Assembly: GCA_025618425.1 (NCBI GenBank)
Contig: CM046845.1
Span: forward strand, 32,981,277-33,045,276
Direction: 5' to 3'
Origin: Heliocidaris tuberculata
Lineage: Eukaryota > Echinodermata > Echinoidea > Camarodonta > Echinometridae
DNA: 64,000 nt
Shown here: positions 49,278 through 60,608 of the stretch, piece after piece
How the letters are laid out: each line of letters begins with the position of its first letter
Numbering within the stretch: the stretch's first letter is position 1
Translations under genes and position numbers: made by a program
Notes under the pieces: model-generated
The model's database searches: none
What the model was told of the DNA's origin: nothing
The model's input: only the letters and a program-made list of their open reading frames with translations

Positions 49278-49400
49278 TGTCAGAGAATTATGGAGGGGAA
49301 CTGGACCCCCCATAACCCCCCCCCCCCCCCTCCCCACTGAGCGATTTTCGGAGGTCTGGCGAAAAAAAAATTTTTGTCGACCCCTCCTCCTAGAGAGCAA
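49146..49400 (+). mobile_element. hAT-like MITE, second copy of the 46194 type
   Basis: Starts CAGTGGCGGATTTAGGGGGG and shares the same ordered phrases as the copy at 46194, with an expanded 30+ base T-run. The right end is not clearly defined. Confidence 0.65.
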
Positions 49401-50674
49401 ACAAATCGTTAATGTCGTGAATATAGTTACTAATCATAATTTTTTACGGTATACACAGATTTTTCAACATTATCCATTATCATGATTATCATTATTTGTA
49501 TGAAGGGTTTTCAGGCGACCAGCCAGCCTTGGTGTACATGTATATCATGGTTTGCGCAAAAGTACCCGGATGACCGTGCCGTTTTAAAACATAATTTTCC
49601 GTATCAGATATCTCAGCTGTGTTTTTGGAAAACTGTATTCCCCTCGTCTTTGTCTTTGGTGCAAACCGAGCTAAGAGGGTAATATTTCTTGTATCACAGT
49701 CTTTCACAAAAGCCTATGGACATTACGAGAGTTTTTGGAGATCTTTTTCAGGATAGTAAGGGAATGTTGCTTGTCCACATTTTACAAGTATAATGTGAAA
49801 TATAATTATTCCAATAATTCCATGCACCCTGGGGTTTTTTTTAAATATAATTACAACTTTTCTACATCACTACCTTCTTCTTTCATCTCCAAAGTAAATA
49901 ACAAAATAAAGATGAAATGATATGATGTCAACTTTTTCAGTATCATTAATTTTTAGTGTCGTTCCTCTACTGAACTCCACGATTTATTCATTTTTTTCTT
50001 TATAAACTAATGAATTACTGACCTTTATACAAAGAGTACCATCTGCATGTGTTATCAAGATTCCTCCCCAAGACTATCATCCCCGAAAACTACCCAAGGA
50101 AAACTATTCCCGCACAACTACCAAACAACAACCGTGACCCCCTAGAACAACTACCCTCGAATACGACTATAACAATGGGCAACTCGTCCACAACAATTGT
50201 GACCCCTTGGGACAACTACACCAGGATAATTACCCCTACCCCACCCCCATAACTTGATAATCCCTTGTTCTATGAGACTAATGGATCATTATTTAGCGGA
50301 AATTGTCCGGGGATATTTATGAGGGGTTACTAGGTCTTGAGGTATTTGTCCGGGCTGATAGACAATGGGTTGTCGCCTTGATACCATTATCAAAAATCTT
50401 TAATCGTGATTTCGATCAAATAAAATAACTTTTGCAAAAAGTAAAGATTAACTTAATTCCATCGTATAACGTTCATTGTCACCAGCTTTATATTCACATT
50501 CTTCATCTTCTTCAGCAAAAGCCAGTTTAAAATGTTGACGTGGTTTCATTAGCCGCCTCCCGTTCCGGTACCGATGCCGATAGGGTCGTCGAAGGCGATG
50601 GTGTTTTCGGAACAGTTACTTTAACACTTGAAAAAGGACACAGCAAGGAACACGATCTGGGCATCGACATGCAT
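49401..50674. other. No gene recognised
   Basis: AT-rich sequence followed at 50070-50250 by a stretch with degenerate repeats of CAACTACC/GACAACTA. This may be a decayed minisatellite. It precedes the decayed receptor exon. Confidence 0.45.
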
Positions 50675-50820
50675 GATCTCCATGAGCTCGTGTCACGCCA
50701 GAGCTTGACGACATGACGGTACACTGTAGTTGCAGATGAAGACTCCTTGGAGAGAGTTCAGGATGATGAAGACATAGCAGAGAGCCCAAAGGTCCAAGTT
50801 AATCCAAGCAGTGTAGACAT
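50675..50820 (-). pseudogene. Decayed duplicate of the receptor's last exon
   Basis: On the minus strand an acceptor (ACAGTTAG) precedes ATGTCTACACTGCTTGGATT, which encodes MSTLLGLTWTFGL and parallels MSTLLGFTWIFGF of the real exon at 51214. A deletion of about 28 bases relative to the real exon shifts the frame, after which YVFIILNSLQGVFI and then VVKLWRDT can be read in other frames. In frame with the receptor it stops at 50760-50758 after 20 codons. It lies 125 bases downstream of the receptor stop codon. It is either a dead tandem copy or an alternative last exon giving a receptor cut off in TM6. Confidence 0.75.
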
Positions 50821-50944
50821 CTAACTGTCTAATATACGCGGGGGAAAGGAAATACCTTTAAGTTTGGAATATTGTAAGCTTGACTCATTTATATGAAGTA
50901 TAGAAAACCTGGTTTTGAGTATGATAGCTCTACTACCAATATCT

Positions 50945-53900
50945 TTAAGGCATCGATTCGCTTTCTTTCATATTTCCCAATGATCGATTCATCGTCACAA
51001 CATCTGATGATGTCGCTCTTGACTTGGAGACCTTCTCAAGGCATATGCAAGTCTCACGCCAGAGCTTGAAGACACGCTTGTTACAGATGAAGGCAATGAA
51101 GATATATACTCCCTGGAGAGAGTTCAGAATGATGAAGATATACCAGAGAGCTGTAAAGTCAGTGAAGGCAGCTACGAAACCAAAGATCCATGTGAAACCA
51201 AGCAGTGTCGACATCTGTGTAGGATGCAAAGCAAACACACCATTTCTAAACGCCATAAAAGAAATCTGGTGGATTTTTTAACTCGTCGGTTACCTAATTT
51301 AGAAGAAATTCTATATCTGAATTCAAAATGCATGCATGATACTCGTTATCAATAACAAAGTCAGCTTTTTCATGAAGGGAAAGGGATACCCAAGCGAATA
51401 TGCCCAAAGAATGAAATAGAATAAGAAGCACCTCACTTTTGCCTACATTACTTACAGAATAATAAGACCTCATTATGCATGAGAGCTCATGTTTCGCCCC
51501 ACTTCAAACTTCCTCTCCCTCTTTGAACAGTTTGTTAATCATTGCGAACAATTTTCCAAATAATCGGGGGAAAATAAAATTTTACGCTCCTCAGTAATTT
51601 GTGCATAGGATGTAAAACTATCACTGAATGACTATCGACGTTGATCTATATCGATATTTCTAAATGCATTTATTGTTTATGGCAACCAATACATTATTCA
51701 GTAGGCTTATGCAAATAATGTATTTTTGTAGCATAATAATAATAATAATTACCTTCACATAAATCCAAAGATCACTGGTTTTCTTTAAATAGCTCTTGGC
51801 ATGTCGTTGTGACCTTGGGATTGTCTTATTGCGAATACCTGCGATGATCGATGCAAAAAATATCAGATTACTCAGAAGAAAGAGAGCCATTGGAATCCCG
51901 AACACATACAAATTGGCTAGTCCATCGCCGATCCAACAGCTGCCTTGGCCATAGGACAAGTTGAAGTCAGGAACATGGAATCCAGTGAAGAAAAGACACA
52001 TGCAAGGGACTATTATGAGTAGAGGACACATCCAGGCGAAGACTAGGAAGTGCGACAGAACTGCAGCGCCCTCATTACTTTGACCAATTTTCACGGTAAC
52101 ACCAAAGCGTCGATGGAGATCAACAGCAAGGGCAGACGTGTGAGAAAAGACGACAAGCCACATGTAATGTCCAAGGATGGCCACTGCAATGCATGCATCT
52201 GGAACCATAACGGACACTCCACTAAGTAAAAGAAGGGTGTGGGCAAGTATTAAGGAAACAGAAAGACTCATGATGAGTACGTTGAAGGTGATCTGTCGCA
52301 GGCTCTTGAAATGACCATACGTAGTTATGGTCAGCAACAGTGCTATAATAGAAAAGCAAGATCCAAGCGTACTTAGAATAGCCTGTGACTGAGAATAATT
52401 CAGGAACCTCGACACGTCTGTTACAATAAAATTGCAAACTTGGACGCTATGATTGCCTATTCTCGTGAACTCGCCAGGTAAGAAACGGATGTTTCCAATG
52501 AGGTATAGCAGTGATCCATCGAGTCTTTCTGTAAACAACGACTGGTTGAGCGTGAGCAAAGGACATTGCAGAATGTTGGTAAAGTTACATAGGTAGATGT
52601 ATTCATCTTTAGTGTACGAATTCGTTGATATGTCCAGTATATGCGTTAGATAGTATGCTGAATCATGAAGAGAGAAATTAGAATTCTCAAAATATATCCC
52701 TCTTGTTGTATTGTCAAAATGGGCTTTGGGATTTGAAACTATAGTTTGCTTTGGACAGGAATCGATTTCAGACAAACAGCCATAGGCTACATGAAAACTA
52801 GAAACCTGACAGTTGAATGATGATAAAGATATGACAGGAGGTTCACCAGAAAAGAATATGTCGAGTTCTGCAAAGAAGTCGCCTTTTAGATATCCCGTGA
52901 CATTGAATATTCGAGTACATTTTGTTTTATTTGCATCAACGTTAGGAGTCATCATTTCTATCTGATAAACTGTCAATTCCTTGGTCAAATTAAGGATCTC
53001 ACCTATAGCAGACTGTAGTTCATCTGTAAGTAATATAGACGGAAGACATTGCTCATTCATTTTTGAATTCCAGTCAATACATTCAATGTTGATGAGAATT
53101 GGAAAGATACTTACATCGAGACAATCTGTGTAAAGGGTATCTCTGATACAAGAATGTTGCTCCTCAAGTATAAAACCATTGGGACAAGTTAGGTTCACAC
53201 ATTTCTGGGTTTCTACCTCAAATATTTGGTCAGCTCTACATGATATCGTTGATACTGGTGAACTGAAATCAAGCAATATAGAAATTGACATTGTTCTTCC
53301 AGGTTCTGGTGGTGGGGGCACTGGTGGGGGAATTATGCCAGGAAGTATCTCTTTTCCAGGTGGGCAGCGAATATTTCTAAGAACAGAATCGACTTCTCTA
53401 TAACTATCCAAACCTCCACTGATACACTGGAAGCAATGTGGGTTTCTGTATTTAACAGAATGTACTGATATTTCGGCTTGGTATAATAAACAAGCATCGA
53501 AAAGAGAACCTTTAGCTGATACTATTGTTCTATTGTGGCATCCACTGGTAATAGGGTTGGGAGTGCATGATCTTTCACTACCGCTCTGTACGGATGGCCT
53601 GAGAAACCATTGAGTACAACGTTCTATCAAATATGCGATCTGCTCTTCTAGCGGAGAGTTCTCTACGTCCTTAAATGACTGGGCATTACACGTCGTTTCA
53701 AAGACCCAGGAAGTGACGTTGTATATGTCTTTGCCGTTACATATGGCGCAGTACACATTCTTGAAGGTTATTTCACCCATGAAGTCGACTGGTATAAACT
53801 GACGAGGACTTGTGAGGTCGATGTCTCTTTCACATTCATATCTAACGTCATCTCGGGTCCAAGACTTACGGCAACTACTGACAAATTGGTAGTACCCAAG

Positions 53901-55024
53901 TGATGGCGATCCGGGTGTCCTCAGGCAGGTAACTTGCTCAGGGTTGATTCCATCGACAGCTTCAGCAAAGGGGTGATTAAGAGTACCATTAGCAGCACAC
54001 GACAGTGCGTAGTCAAGGCAACAATCGTTATAGAAGACACATCGATGATCACAGTGACATGCAAGATGGCTGTCAGGATAGGCTTGTCCACATGAGATGA
54101 CACTGCGCTCATCATTACAGAAAGCAGTCAACGGGCAGAGTGGCACTGGCCACCCGAAGACTGTTCTGTTCACGTTCTCCACAGTACGGCCTAATGTAAG
54201 GAGATAATAATGACATCATGTAATGTTTTGAGTATAAATGCTACTGCCATATATCAAAATATGATATTTGATAAATTTCAGAGGGTCATCTAGCGGAAAG
54301 TTTTGATAAAAGTCAGTACAAAATGACAAAAAATATGAAATGGTCAGGTGTGCATTAGGAATTCTTCATAACTTTGCAGGCGCGTAGCCAGGGGGCGGTG
54401 AGGGCGGATCCCCCTACCCCTCACCCCCAAGAAACCGCCGACTAAAAAAAATTTAAAATCCGAAAGCGCAAAAGCGGGGGAAAGTGAAAGAAAAAAGCCT
54501 TAAAAGGTGCTACGAGCCGGGGCTACGAGCCGTTATCTTTCTCTCAAAATTTGCTAAAACGTCAACGCTTTCGCGCTTCGCGTGGGAGGGGGAAATTCCC
54601 CACCCCCTCCCCCCCCCCCCCCTCCCTGCGCCCACCCCTGTTGCATGTACAGCGCAGTATTGAGTCCAAATAATTCAAAAGCAGTCAGGGCGTCGATCTA
54701 ACTTTCCGCCAAAAAAGGGTGCTACCAGCCAGTGGCGTATCTAGGTATTCTGGCGCCCGGGGCAAACTATCAAGTCTGCGCCCCCCCCCCCCCTCAACAC
54801 CATGCCCAAACTAAGATTAATGAGCGTTTTTAATCTAGAAATGATTACACTACGTGAAAATGAGTTTTGATGCACATAACCCGGGGTTGTTAGCCCAAAT
54901 TTGATCAATATTTTTGTATAAGTGAGGGAGCAACGCGACCGAGCGGCAGATTTTTTTTTTTTTCCTTTTCACCCCTCAAATTGAAATCTCTTATGTATTT
55001 TACCCTTAGAAAAAAAAATCGATA

Positions 55025-55066
<42 letters not shown>

Positions 55067-55874
55067 CTTTTAAACATTCCTATTTTTTGGGGGGGGGGGC
55101 GCAAAATGAATGAAAACCCCAAAGAAATATTATTTAAGGCATTTAGCAAGGCAAACTGCAAGGCAAATTTGTGATTTCTTTCGAATGTTCTATACTTTGA
55201 AAGTGCTTTTTTATGCACTTATGTCCCATCTGGGGGCGCAAAAGTTAACAAGCTCCTGCGTTAAGCGCGGCCGGGGGGGGGGGGGTGGGGCAAAGAAACT
55301 AGAGTTACTTAATGTTTAATACTTTAAAAACGCCATTAGGGGCGCGAAATAGCTAGATCCTGAAAATAACTATGCGAGGAAGCAAAGCGACCGAGCTTTA
55401 GAGAATTTTCGCATTTCAAACCCTATATATAAAAAACACAATTTCTTACGCAGTTTGTCCTTGACTGGGGCGCAAATAACCCTCAAAGACCATCAATTTT
55501 CTTATATCACTCCACCCTTTTCTCTTTTGCGTTTTTTGCGCCCCCTTCAAGTGCCGCCCGGGGCACGTGCCCCCACTGCCCCTCCGTAGATACGCCACTG
55601 CTACGAGCCGTTATCTTTCTCTCAAAATTTGTTAAAATGTCAAAGCTTTCGCGCTTCGTGCGGGAGCTACGCGATTGTAACTTTGCCTATAGTGTTTCTT
55701 ATGCTAACAGTATTCTACAAGATATACGATGTTTTTTAAATGCATGAACATGTATTTAGAACTAAATTCAATCTTACCGATATCAAGTTGGTGAGAAACG
55801 TGGACAAACGACGAAATTATTATAAAGCATGCTAAAAGATGGAGCAAGCATCTGTTCGGTGTACTTGAATTCAT
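50945..55874 (-). CDS. Class B (secretin/Methuselah-like) seven-transmembrane receptor with somatomedin-B-like domain
   Basis: Three minus-strand exons join in frame: 55874-55778, 54190-51753 and 51214-50945. The total is 2805 nt, 934 residues. Exon 1 starts at ATG 55874 and encodes a signal peptide (hydrophobic core at residues 9-24). Residues ~57-97 are somatomedin-B-like, with CHCDHRC and NDCCLDY. A large ectodomain with many N-glycosylation sites follows, with no recognisable GPS cleavage motif. TM1 starts near residue 636; TM1-5 are in exon 2 and TM6-7 (MSTLLGFTWIFGF, FIILNSLQGVYIFI) in exon 3. Cys in TM3 (DACIAV) and in loop 2 (GSCWIG) fit the class B disulphide. The cytosolic tail is about 40 residues. 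The receptor would signal through G proteins at the plasma membrane; the ligand is unknown. Exon 3 begins at the CAG before ATGTCGACACTG, chosen because it restores TM6. Confidence 0.9.
51753..54190 (-). CDS. Receptor exon 2: ectodomain and TM1-TM5
   Basis: This 2438 nt exon encodes residues 34-845. It begins after CTTACATTAG and ends YVKg at a GTAATT donor. Beyond the somatomedin-B-like domain the ectodomain has several Cys pairs and a Pro-rich linker (PPPVPPPPEPG). The first in-frame Met lies well inside, so the start must come from exon 1. Reading on past the donor gives only intron sequence to 51660. Confidence 0.92.
54378..54729 (-). repeat. Interspersed repeat, inverse copy of 46585-46745
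   Basis: Begins CAGGCGCGTAGCCAGGGGG and includes GTCCAAATAATTCAAAAGCA. It is located in intron 1 of the receptor gene and interrupted by the element at 54730-55600. The phrase CTACGAGCCGTTATCTTTCT occurs both at 54525 and 55601, on either side of the insertion. Confidence 0.6.
54730..55600. mobile_element. hAT-like element, 871 bp, in receptor intron 1
   Basis: Begins CAGTGGCGTATCTAGG and ends with the inverse complement of CAGTGGCGTATCTACGG. The flanking octamers CTACCAGC and CTACGAGC match at 7 of 8 positions. The interior has G/C runs, a (TA)n stretch at about 55023 and repeated GGCGCAAA phrases, without coding capacity. Confidence 0.82.
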
Positions 55875-56389
55875 CCTTTTTACTGAGATCGTCACAAATA
55901 AAGCCACAATATTGATTAAGTTATACAGACATAATTCATTACGACAAAAGCAAGTATACTGTTAACAGTGCCTCTTTTCTACTGCGTGTGAAGCGACAGG
56001 AAATCATGATTTCTCCTCTGCCCCAGATTTAGTTAATTATAGAATTGCGCAAACAACAATGCTTGAGAATATACATTGCCACTGAGCAAGAGAGAACGGA
56101 TGTTTATTTAGGTGTATCATTTTGTGTAGTGTAAATACGCAACTTTTGAACCGTTGCACATCCGCCTATTTCTCTGATTCCGTGGCAACATTCAAAAGAG
56201 TCAGTGTGTGCATACCCCCAAAAAGGCCTCTGTGTAAATAAAAAGAAACTTCAACGAACAAAATTGCGTTTAGCTGAATCTTTTAATAACAAATGTAGTA
56301 TTTAATTGAATTTCGTTCATTGCAATAATTGTGGTCATATATAGGTAGGTTTCATTCCTGTATTTGTATAAGGAGAGGAAATAGATTCC
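55875..56389. other. Intergenic upstream of the receptor gene
   Basis: Presumed promoter region of the minus-strand receptor. No element was identified with confidence. Confidence 0.45.
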
Positions 56390-56653
56390 CACAATGGCCT
56401 CATTTTAACCATTCTATCTATTTTGAGCTGATGGATCATCCAGGATCGGACGTGAAACCGTTCTCGGAATTAACCGTAAGTCCAGATATAATGATTAGTG
56501 TTTGTTATTTGAAATTTTACCTGGATGGAATTGGATCAGAACTTATACATCATTTTACATTTGTAGAATACTGACAATTATGATTTCATTGCAAATAGTA
56601 GATCTCACAAAATAGGAGGTGGTGTTAGAATGTTTATAGAATCCAGTGTGAAA

Positions 56654-57262
56654 TACTAGGTGTTAAAAAAAACAGTGGGCACTTTTCATTGTTAATAACT
56701 CAAAAATTGTACCTCATATGAGACTCAGGTTTTCACATTGTAAAGTTGAAGGATGCATTTATTGGAAGCAAGTTGTATTACATTTCTCTGAATAATTTTC
56801 TTAAGATATTGCTCCTAATATTTAATTAGATTTATCACTTTTGGAAAAATCAGGGCCTTAAAATATGTGTGTATCAGTAATTAATTGAAAACACAATAAT
56901 TGCCAGTGTGTTTTGCGGCTGTCTTTTCTGCCAAACTTTTGCTGTCCATTGTCATTAATGATTCATGACTTTGGGTAAAAAAGGTGTTCTGGAATTTCAG
57001 CTGCAATGCACAATGGCAATTATTGTATTCTGAATTGATTACTGATACACAACGATTTTGTGGCTTTTTCCGAAAGTGAACAATCTAATTAAATATTCAG
57101 AGCAATATTTTAAGAAAAGTATTCAGAGAAATGTCATGAAACTTGCTCCCAATTGATTTTACATCCTTCAATTTTAATATGTAAAAACGTCAGTGTGATA
57201 CCATGTATAATTTTTGAGTTATTAGCGGTCAAAAGTTTCCACTGTTTTTTTTAACACCGGTA
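56654..57262. mobile_element. Foldback MITE, 605 bp, inside the LINE endonuclease
   Basis: The arms pair over about 280 bp each, from GTGTTAAAAAAAACAGTGG on the left to its complement on the right, and TA flanks both ends. The sequence on either side joins into one open endonuclease frame when the element and one TA are removed. Confidence 0.88.
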
Positions 57263-57574
57263 TAATCAAAGAAATTACCTTACTTTCATGTCTGACAGTT
57301 TTAAATCGGTGTTTATAGAAATTCCTGAATTTAATAATGTCACATCAGGTATAATTCATTTAGAAATTTTTTCACAAAAGAAATTCGGAAAACACAGAAG
57401 ACTTACCATAATCAGAGGTTCAAATATATGCAAATGGAAATATGTCAGGGATATTGAAAGTTATAAACAATTCATTAGGAAAGAATACAAAAACAAATGT
57501 TCCTGAATTCAAAGAAGATGGCTTGACTATTCCTAATGAAGCTGTTGCTAGGTTTCATACAATTAATAATTACA

Positions 57575-57715
57575 ATATTGAATAGCTTTTCTTTTGTGGG
57601 ACACAAGGGTGTATCGCACTCGCTTTAAAAATATTTCACTCGTCGTACCGACTCGTGATATATGCTCTTAGCTCGTGCGATATACCCTTGTATCCCACTC
57701 AAGGCCATTCAATAT
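57575..57715. mobile_element. Foldback MITE, 141 bp
   Basis: ATATTGAATAGC ... GGGTGTATCGCAC pairs with GTGCGATATACCC ... GCCATTCAATAT. The tip of the hairpin has CACTCGTCGTACCGACTCGTG. It lies between the endonuclease and polymerase parts of the LINE. Confidence 0.8.
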
Positions 57716-57912
57716 GATATAATTATTCACTTGATATGCAAACCCTTATGTGCAATATATAATTCAGAATGGTATATTTACTAACAAGTTGAAAGTTGCA
57801 AAGATTATTCCTCATATATTTTCCTCACATATTTTCGAAAATTCTTGAGAAATATATGTATAATCGGCTTATCTATTTAATTGACAAATTTCAATTGCTA
57901 TATTTTAACCAT

Positions 57913-58068
57913 GGTGCCGTTGCATAAAACTTGCTATTATAGTAACTTTGCTATTATAATAACTTTTCATGGAATACTGGATTTTGATTGGCTCTTGAGC
58001 AACGTTACCATGGTAGTTACCATTGATGGCAAAGTTACTGTAATAGTAAGTCTTTATGCAATGGCACC
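57913..58068. mobile_element. Foldback MITE, 156 bp, inside the LINE polymerase
   Basis: GGTGCCGTTGCATAAAACTT at 57913 pairs with the inverse complement ending at 58068 over about 40 bp. It interrupts the LINE between the block YMYNRL...NH and QFGFR, which are adjacent in intact elements. Confidence 0.85.
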
Positions 58069-58959
58069 CAGTTTGGCTTCAGGTCCAAACAAATTCAAAA
58101 TGTCTTATGCGGAATTCTGCAAGGTCAATTTTAGGCCCCCTCCTTTTTCTAATATTCATCATCAGTGATATTCATAAGTCTTCTACCTAACGCAATTATG
58201 TTCTCTTTGCAGATGATACTACGCTCTCTTTATCCCATGAATATGAAAAAACTCTTATTCAAACTCTAAATAATGAATTGAAACACGTTATAAGATAACA
58301 AACTACTTTCAAATGCAAATAACACTCACATGATTTTCACGAAAGGAAATATTGACATTTCAGATTATAAGGTATATCTAAATAGCTCTAAGATCACCAT
58401 AGTTTCTAACACAAAATTTCTTGAAATTCAAATTGATGACAAATTCTGTTGGAAAGACCATATAAATTATATCAGCACGACAGTTTCACAAAATGTTCTT
58501 AACAAACTGAACTACCTGCCCAAAAATATTTTATCTCTTTGATATAGAGATAACAAGGTATAATATTATAAAACCTTAATTTATCCTTTTCTTATACATT
58601 GTAATGTTGTTTTGGCTGCAACTTCTCAACAGAACTTGTCAAGAATTGTTGATGAAAGCACTCTTTCGGAGGAGCAAAATACGAATTCTTTGAACCCACA
58701 TTTCAACATTTTTTTTAAATGTGTCACTGTTAATCATTTATGTGTTATATTTGAGATTTTCTTTAAATCTAAACCTATTTTTTTTTCTAAAGCAGGTCCT
58801 TTTGGCTGCTAAAAGATTAACATCCTTTTAGATAAAACAGAATAAATGAATAAATAATTTAACAAAAGGCTCACGCTATCTATTTATAAAGTTTTATTCG
58901 GTTAATGTTAATACTGTAGGCCAAATTGTGTAACTGAAAATTTCTCATTACCACTTTCT

Positions 58960-59184
58960 CCCCCCCCCCCCCTCTCTCTCTTTCTCTCTCACTCCCTCTC
59001 TTTTTTCTCTCCCGCCCTCTATATGCCACTCTCCCTTCTTCTATGCCACCGAAATATATATATATATATCGATCTCGATCTCTCTCTATCTCTCCATCTC
59101 TCTCTCTCGATCTCTCTCCACCACCCAAACCCTATCTCTCCCCACCCCATCTCTCTCTCTCGATCTCTCTCCACCACCCAAACC

Positions 59185-59232
<48 letters not shown>

Positions 59233-59425
59233 CCCTCTCATTTTCTCTCCCTCCCTCTATATACCACTCTCCCTTCTTCTATACCACCGAAATCTCTCGA
59301 TCTCGATCTCTCTCCACCACCCAAACCTATCTCTTTCTTTCTTTGTTTCTCCGTTGTTTCTCTCTTTCTCTCTCGTTTTCTCTCCCTCTCTTTCTCTCGA
59401 CCCTTTTTGTTGTATTCCCTACATC
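58960..59425 (+). repeat. CT-rich tandem repeat
   Basis: A pyrimidine-rich tract with a higher-order unit of about 238 bp: CCACTCTCCCTTCTTCTAT occurs at 59026 and 59264, and TCTCTCCACCACCCAAACC occurs three times. Ser/Leu-rich frames across it are artefacts. Confidence 0.93.
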
Positions 59426-60608
59426 ATTTTCTACCCCCATGTTAATGTAGTGCTTTCTTTGGCTAAATCATTCCTTCTAAGGTTTATTAGGGAGTTGTCT
59501 TTTACACTTCTCTAGTTTTTCTTTCTCCTCAATATTAACGCCCTGATGCTTTTTGGCCTAAAGAAAATAACTTGATAGAACTTTTTCTTGGGGTGGGGTG
59601 GGGGAGGGAATGAATGTTCACTTTTTTAACAATGAAACGCGAGTATACAATACAATAATAATCTTAAGTCTCATAAGATATCTCTCAAGACATCAAGGAC
59701 AAATTGAAAAAAAAAGGAAGTTCGATCATACCATTTTATTGGGACAAGTTTCACAGAAAATAGTAGAAAATTGTTCTATTTTATGGTTAATTGTCAACTA
59801 ACATTATAAAGGTCGAGATAATTCTCTTTTCTAATTGACTTTGAATGTGTAATGCAAGTTAAACATGTTAAAAAAAAGTTATAAAATGAGGGGGGATTAG
59901 TAATAGTAAGAAATAAGTAATTGGCCATGATAACTTCATTACGTAATATTTGATCAATTATTTTAGAAAGTAAGCTTAAATACAAGTACGCCTTGTGTGT
60001 TTTTGTTGTTGTAGCTATGTTAACAATAATTGTCTGCAGTTTGAAAAAAGGGAGTGCGTATAACTGAAATATATATATTACAGAAAAAAAAAATCTGTCA
60101 CTGGCAAACAATGCAGCACATTTCCGACTAGTCGCTAGGTTTCATGAAGATTACAATTAAAGTGTTATAGAAGGAGGTCTGATGATATTATAGGTCCTCG
60201 AGTCTTATAGTATGTCGTTGTCTGCCATTCAAATCTCCCAATCATGGTGCATCTCCTAGGTAAGAAGAGGGGGGGGGGGGGAATAAGATTAAATATTAAT
60301 AATATTTCACTTTTTTTCTAAACGCAATTGCGTATAAGTATCAAATATTTTCACAAAATATTAACTGGACCCCATCATGGAAATAGGCTTATTGTGCACT
60401 TGTTATCCTCTAAAATTACATATTTTTTCATTATTATATATATTTTGTGCTTCAGTTGTATTTATACTTGACGAATAAAGTCTAATCATATTCTTGTGAG
60501 GATAATGAAGCAAATAACGGTACAGAGTCAGCAAGTCATGTCTTCCCTTCCCTATTTTTTTTTTAAAGCCCAGATACTCCCAACATCGATTTGCCTTTTC
60601 ACGCTTGG
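59426..60608. other. No gene recognised; 3' region of the small-peptide gene
   Basis: AT-rich. The portion near 60400-60608 would be the 3' UTR of the minus-strand small-peptide gene. No clear AATAAA was found on that strand close to the stop. A G-run lies at about 60269. Confidence 0.4.

Larger units (their letters stand above)
56390..58860 (+). pseudogene. Degenerate CR1/L2-like LINE ORF2, interrupted by three MITEs
   Basis: Blocks appear in the order of a non-LTR ORF2. Endonuclease: SRSHKIGGGVRMFI (56605-56650) and FKSVFIEIPEF (57297-57335). Reverse transcriptase: KLKVAKIIP, then FSKILEKYMYNRL (about 57830-57868), QFGFR (58069), a decayed [10 protein letters not shown] (58120-58160) and FADDTTLSL (58205-58235). 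The late blocks are LYKTLIYPF and CNVVWAA (58560-58620). Stops and shifts are frequent, so it is dead. Foldback elements at 56656, 57575 and 57913 are inserted in it. An AT-rich (AAATG)-like tail lies near 58840. Confidence 0.82.

Noticed and set aside
51215..51256. Longer version of receptor exon 3 starting ISFMAFRNGVF
   Set aside because: It is in phase and has an AG, but it would insert 14 residues into TM6. The acceptor at CATCCTACACAG gives YVK-MSTLLGFTWIFGF, which fits the receptor family.
59023..59450. Ser/Leu/Pro-rich 135-140 codon frames
   Set aside because: Low-complexity CT-rich tandem repeat.
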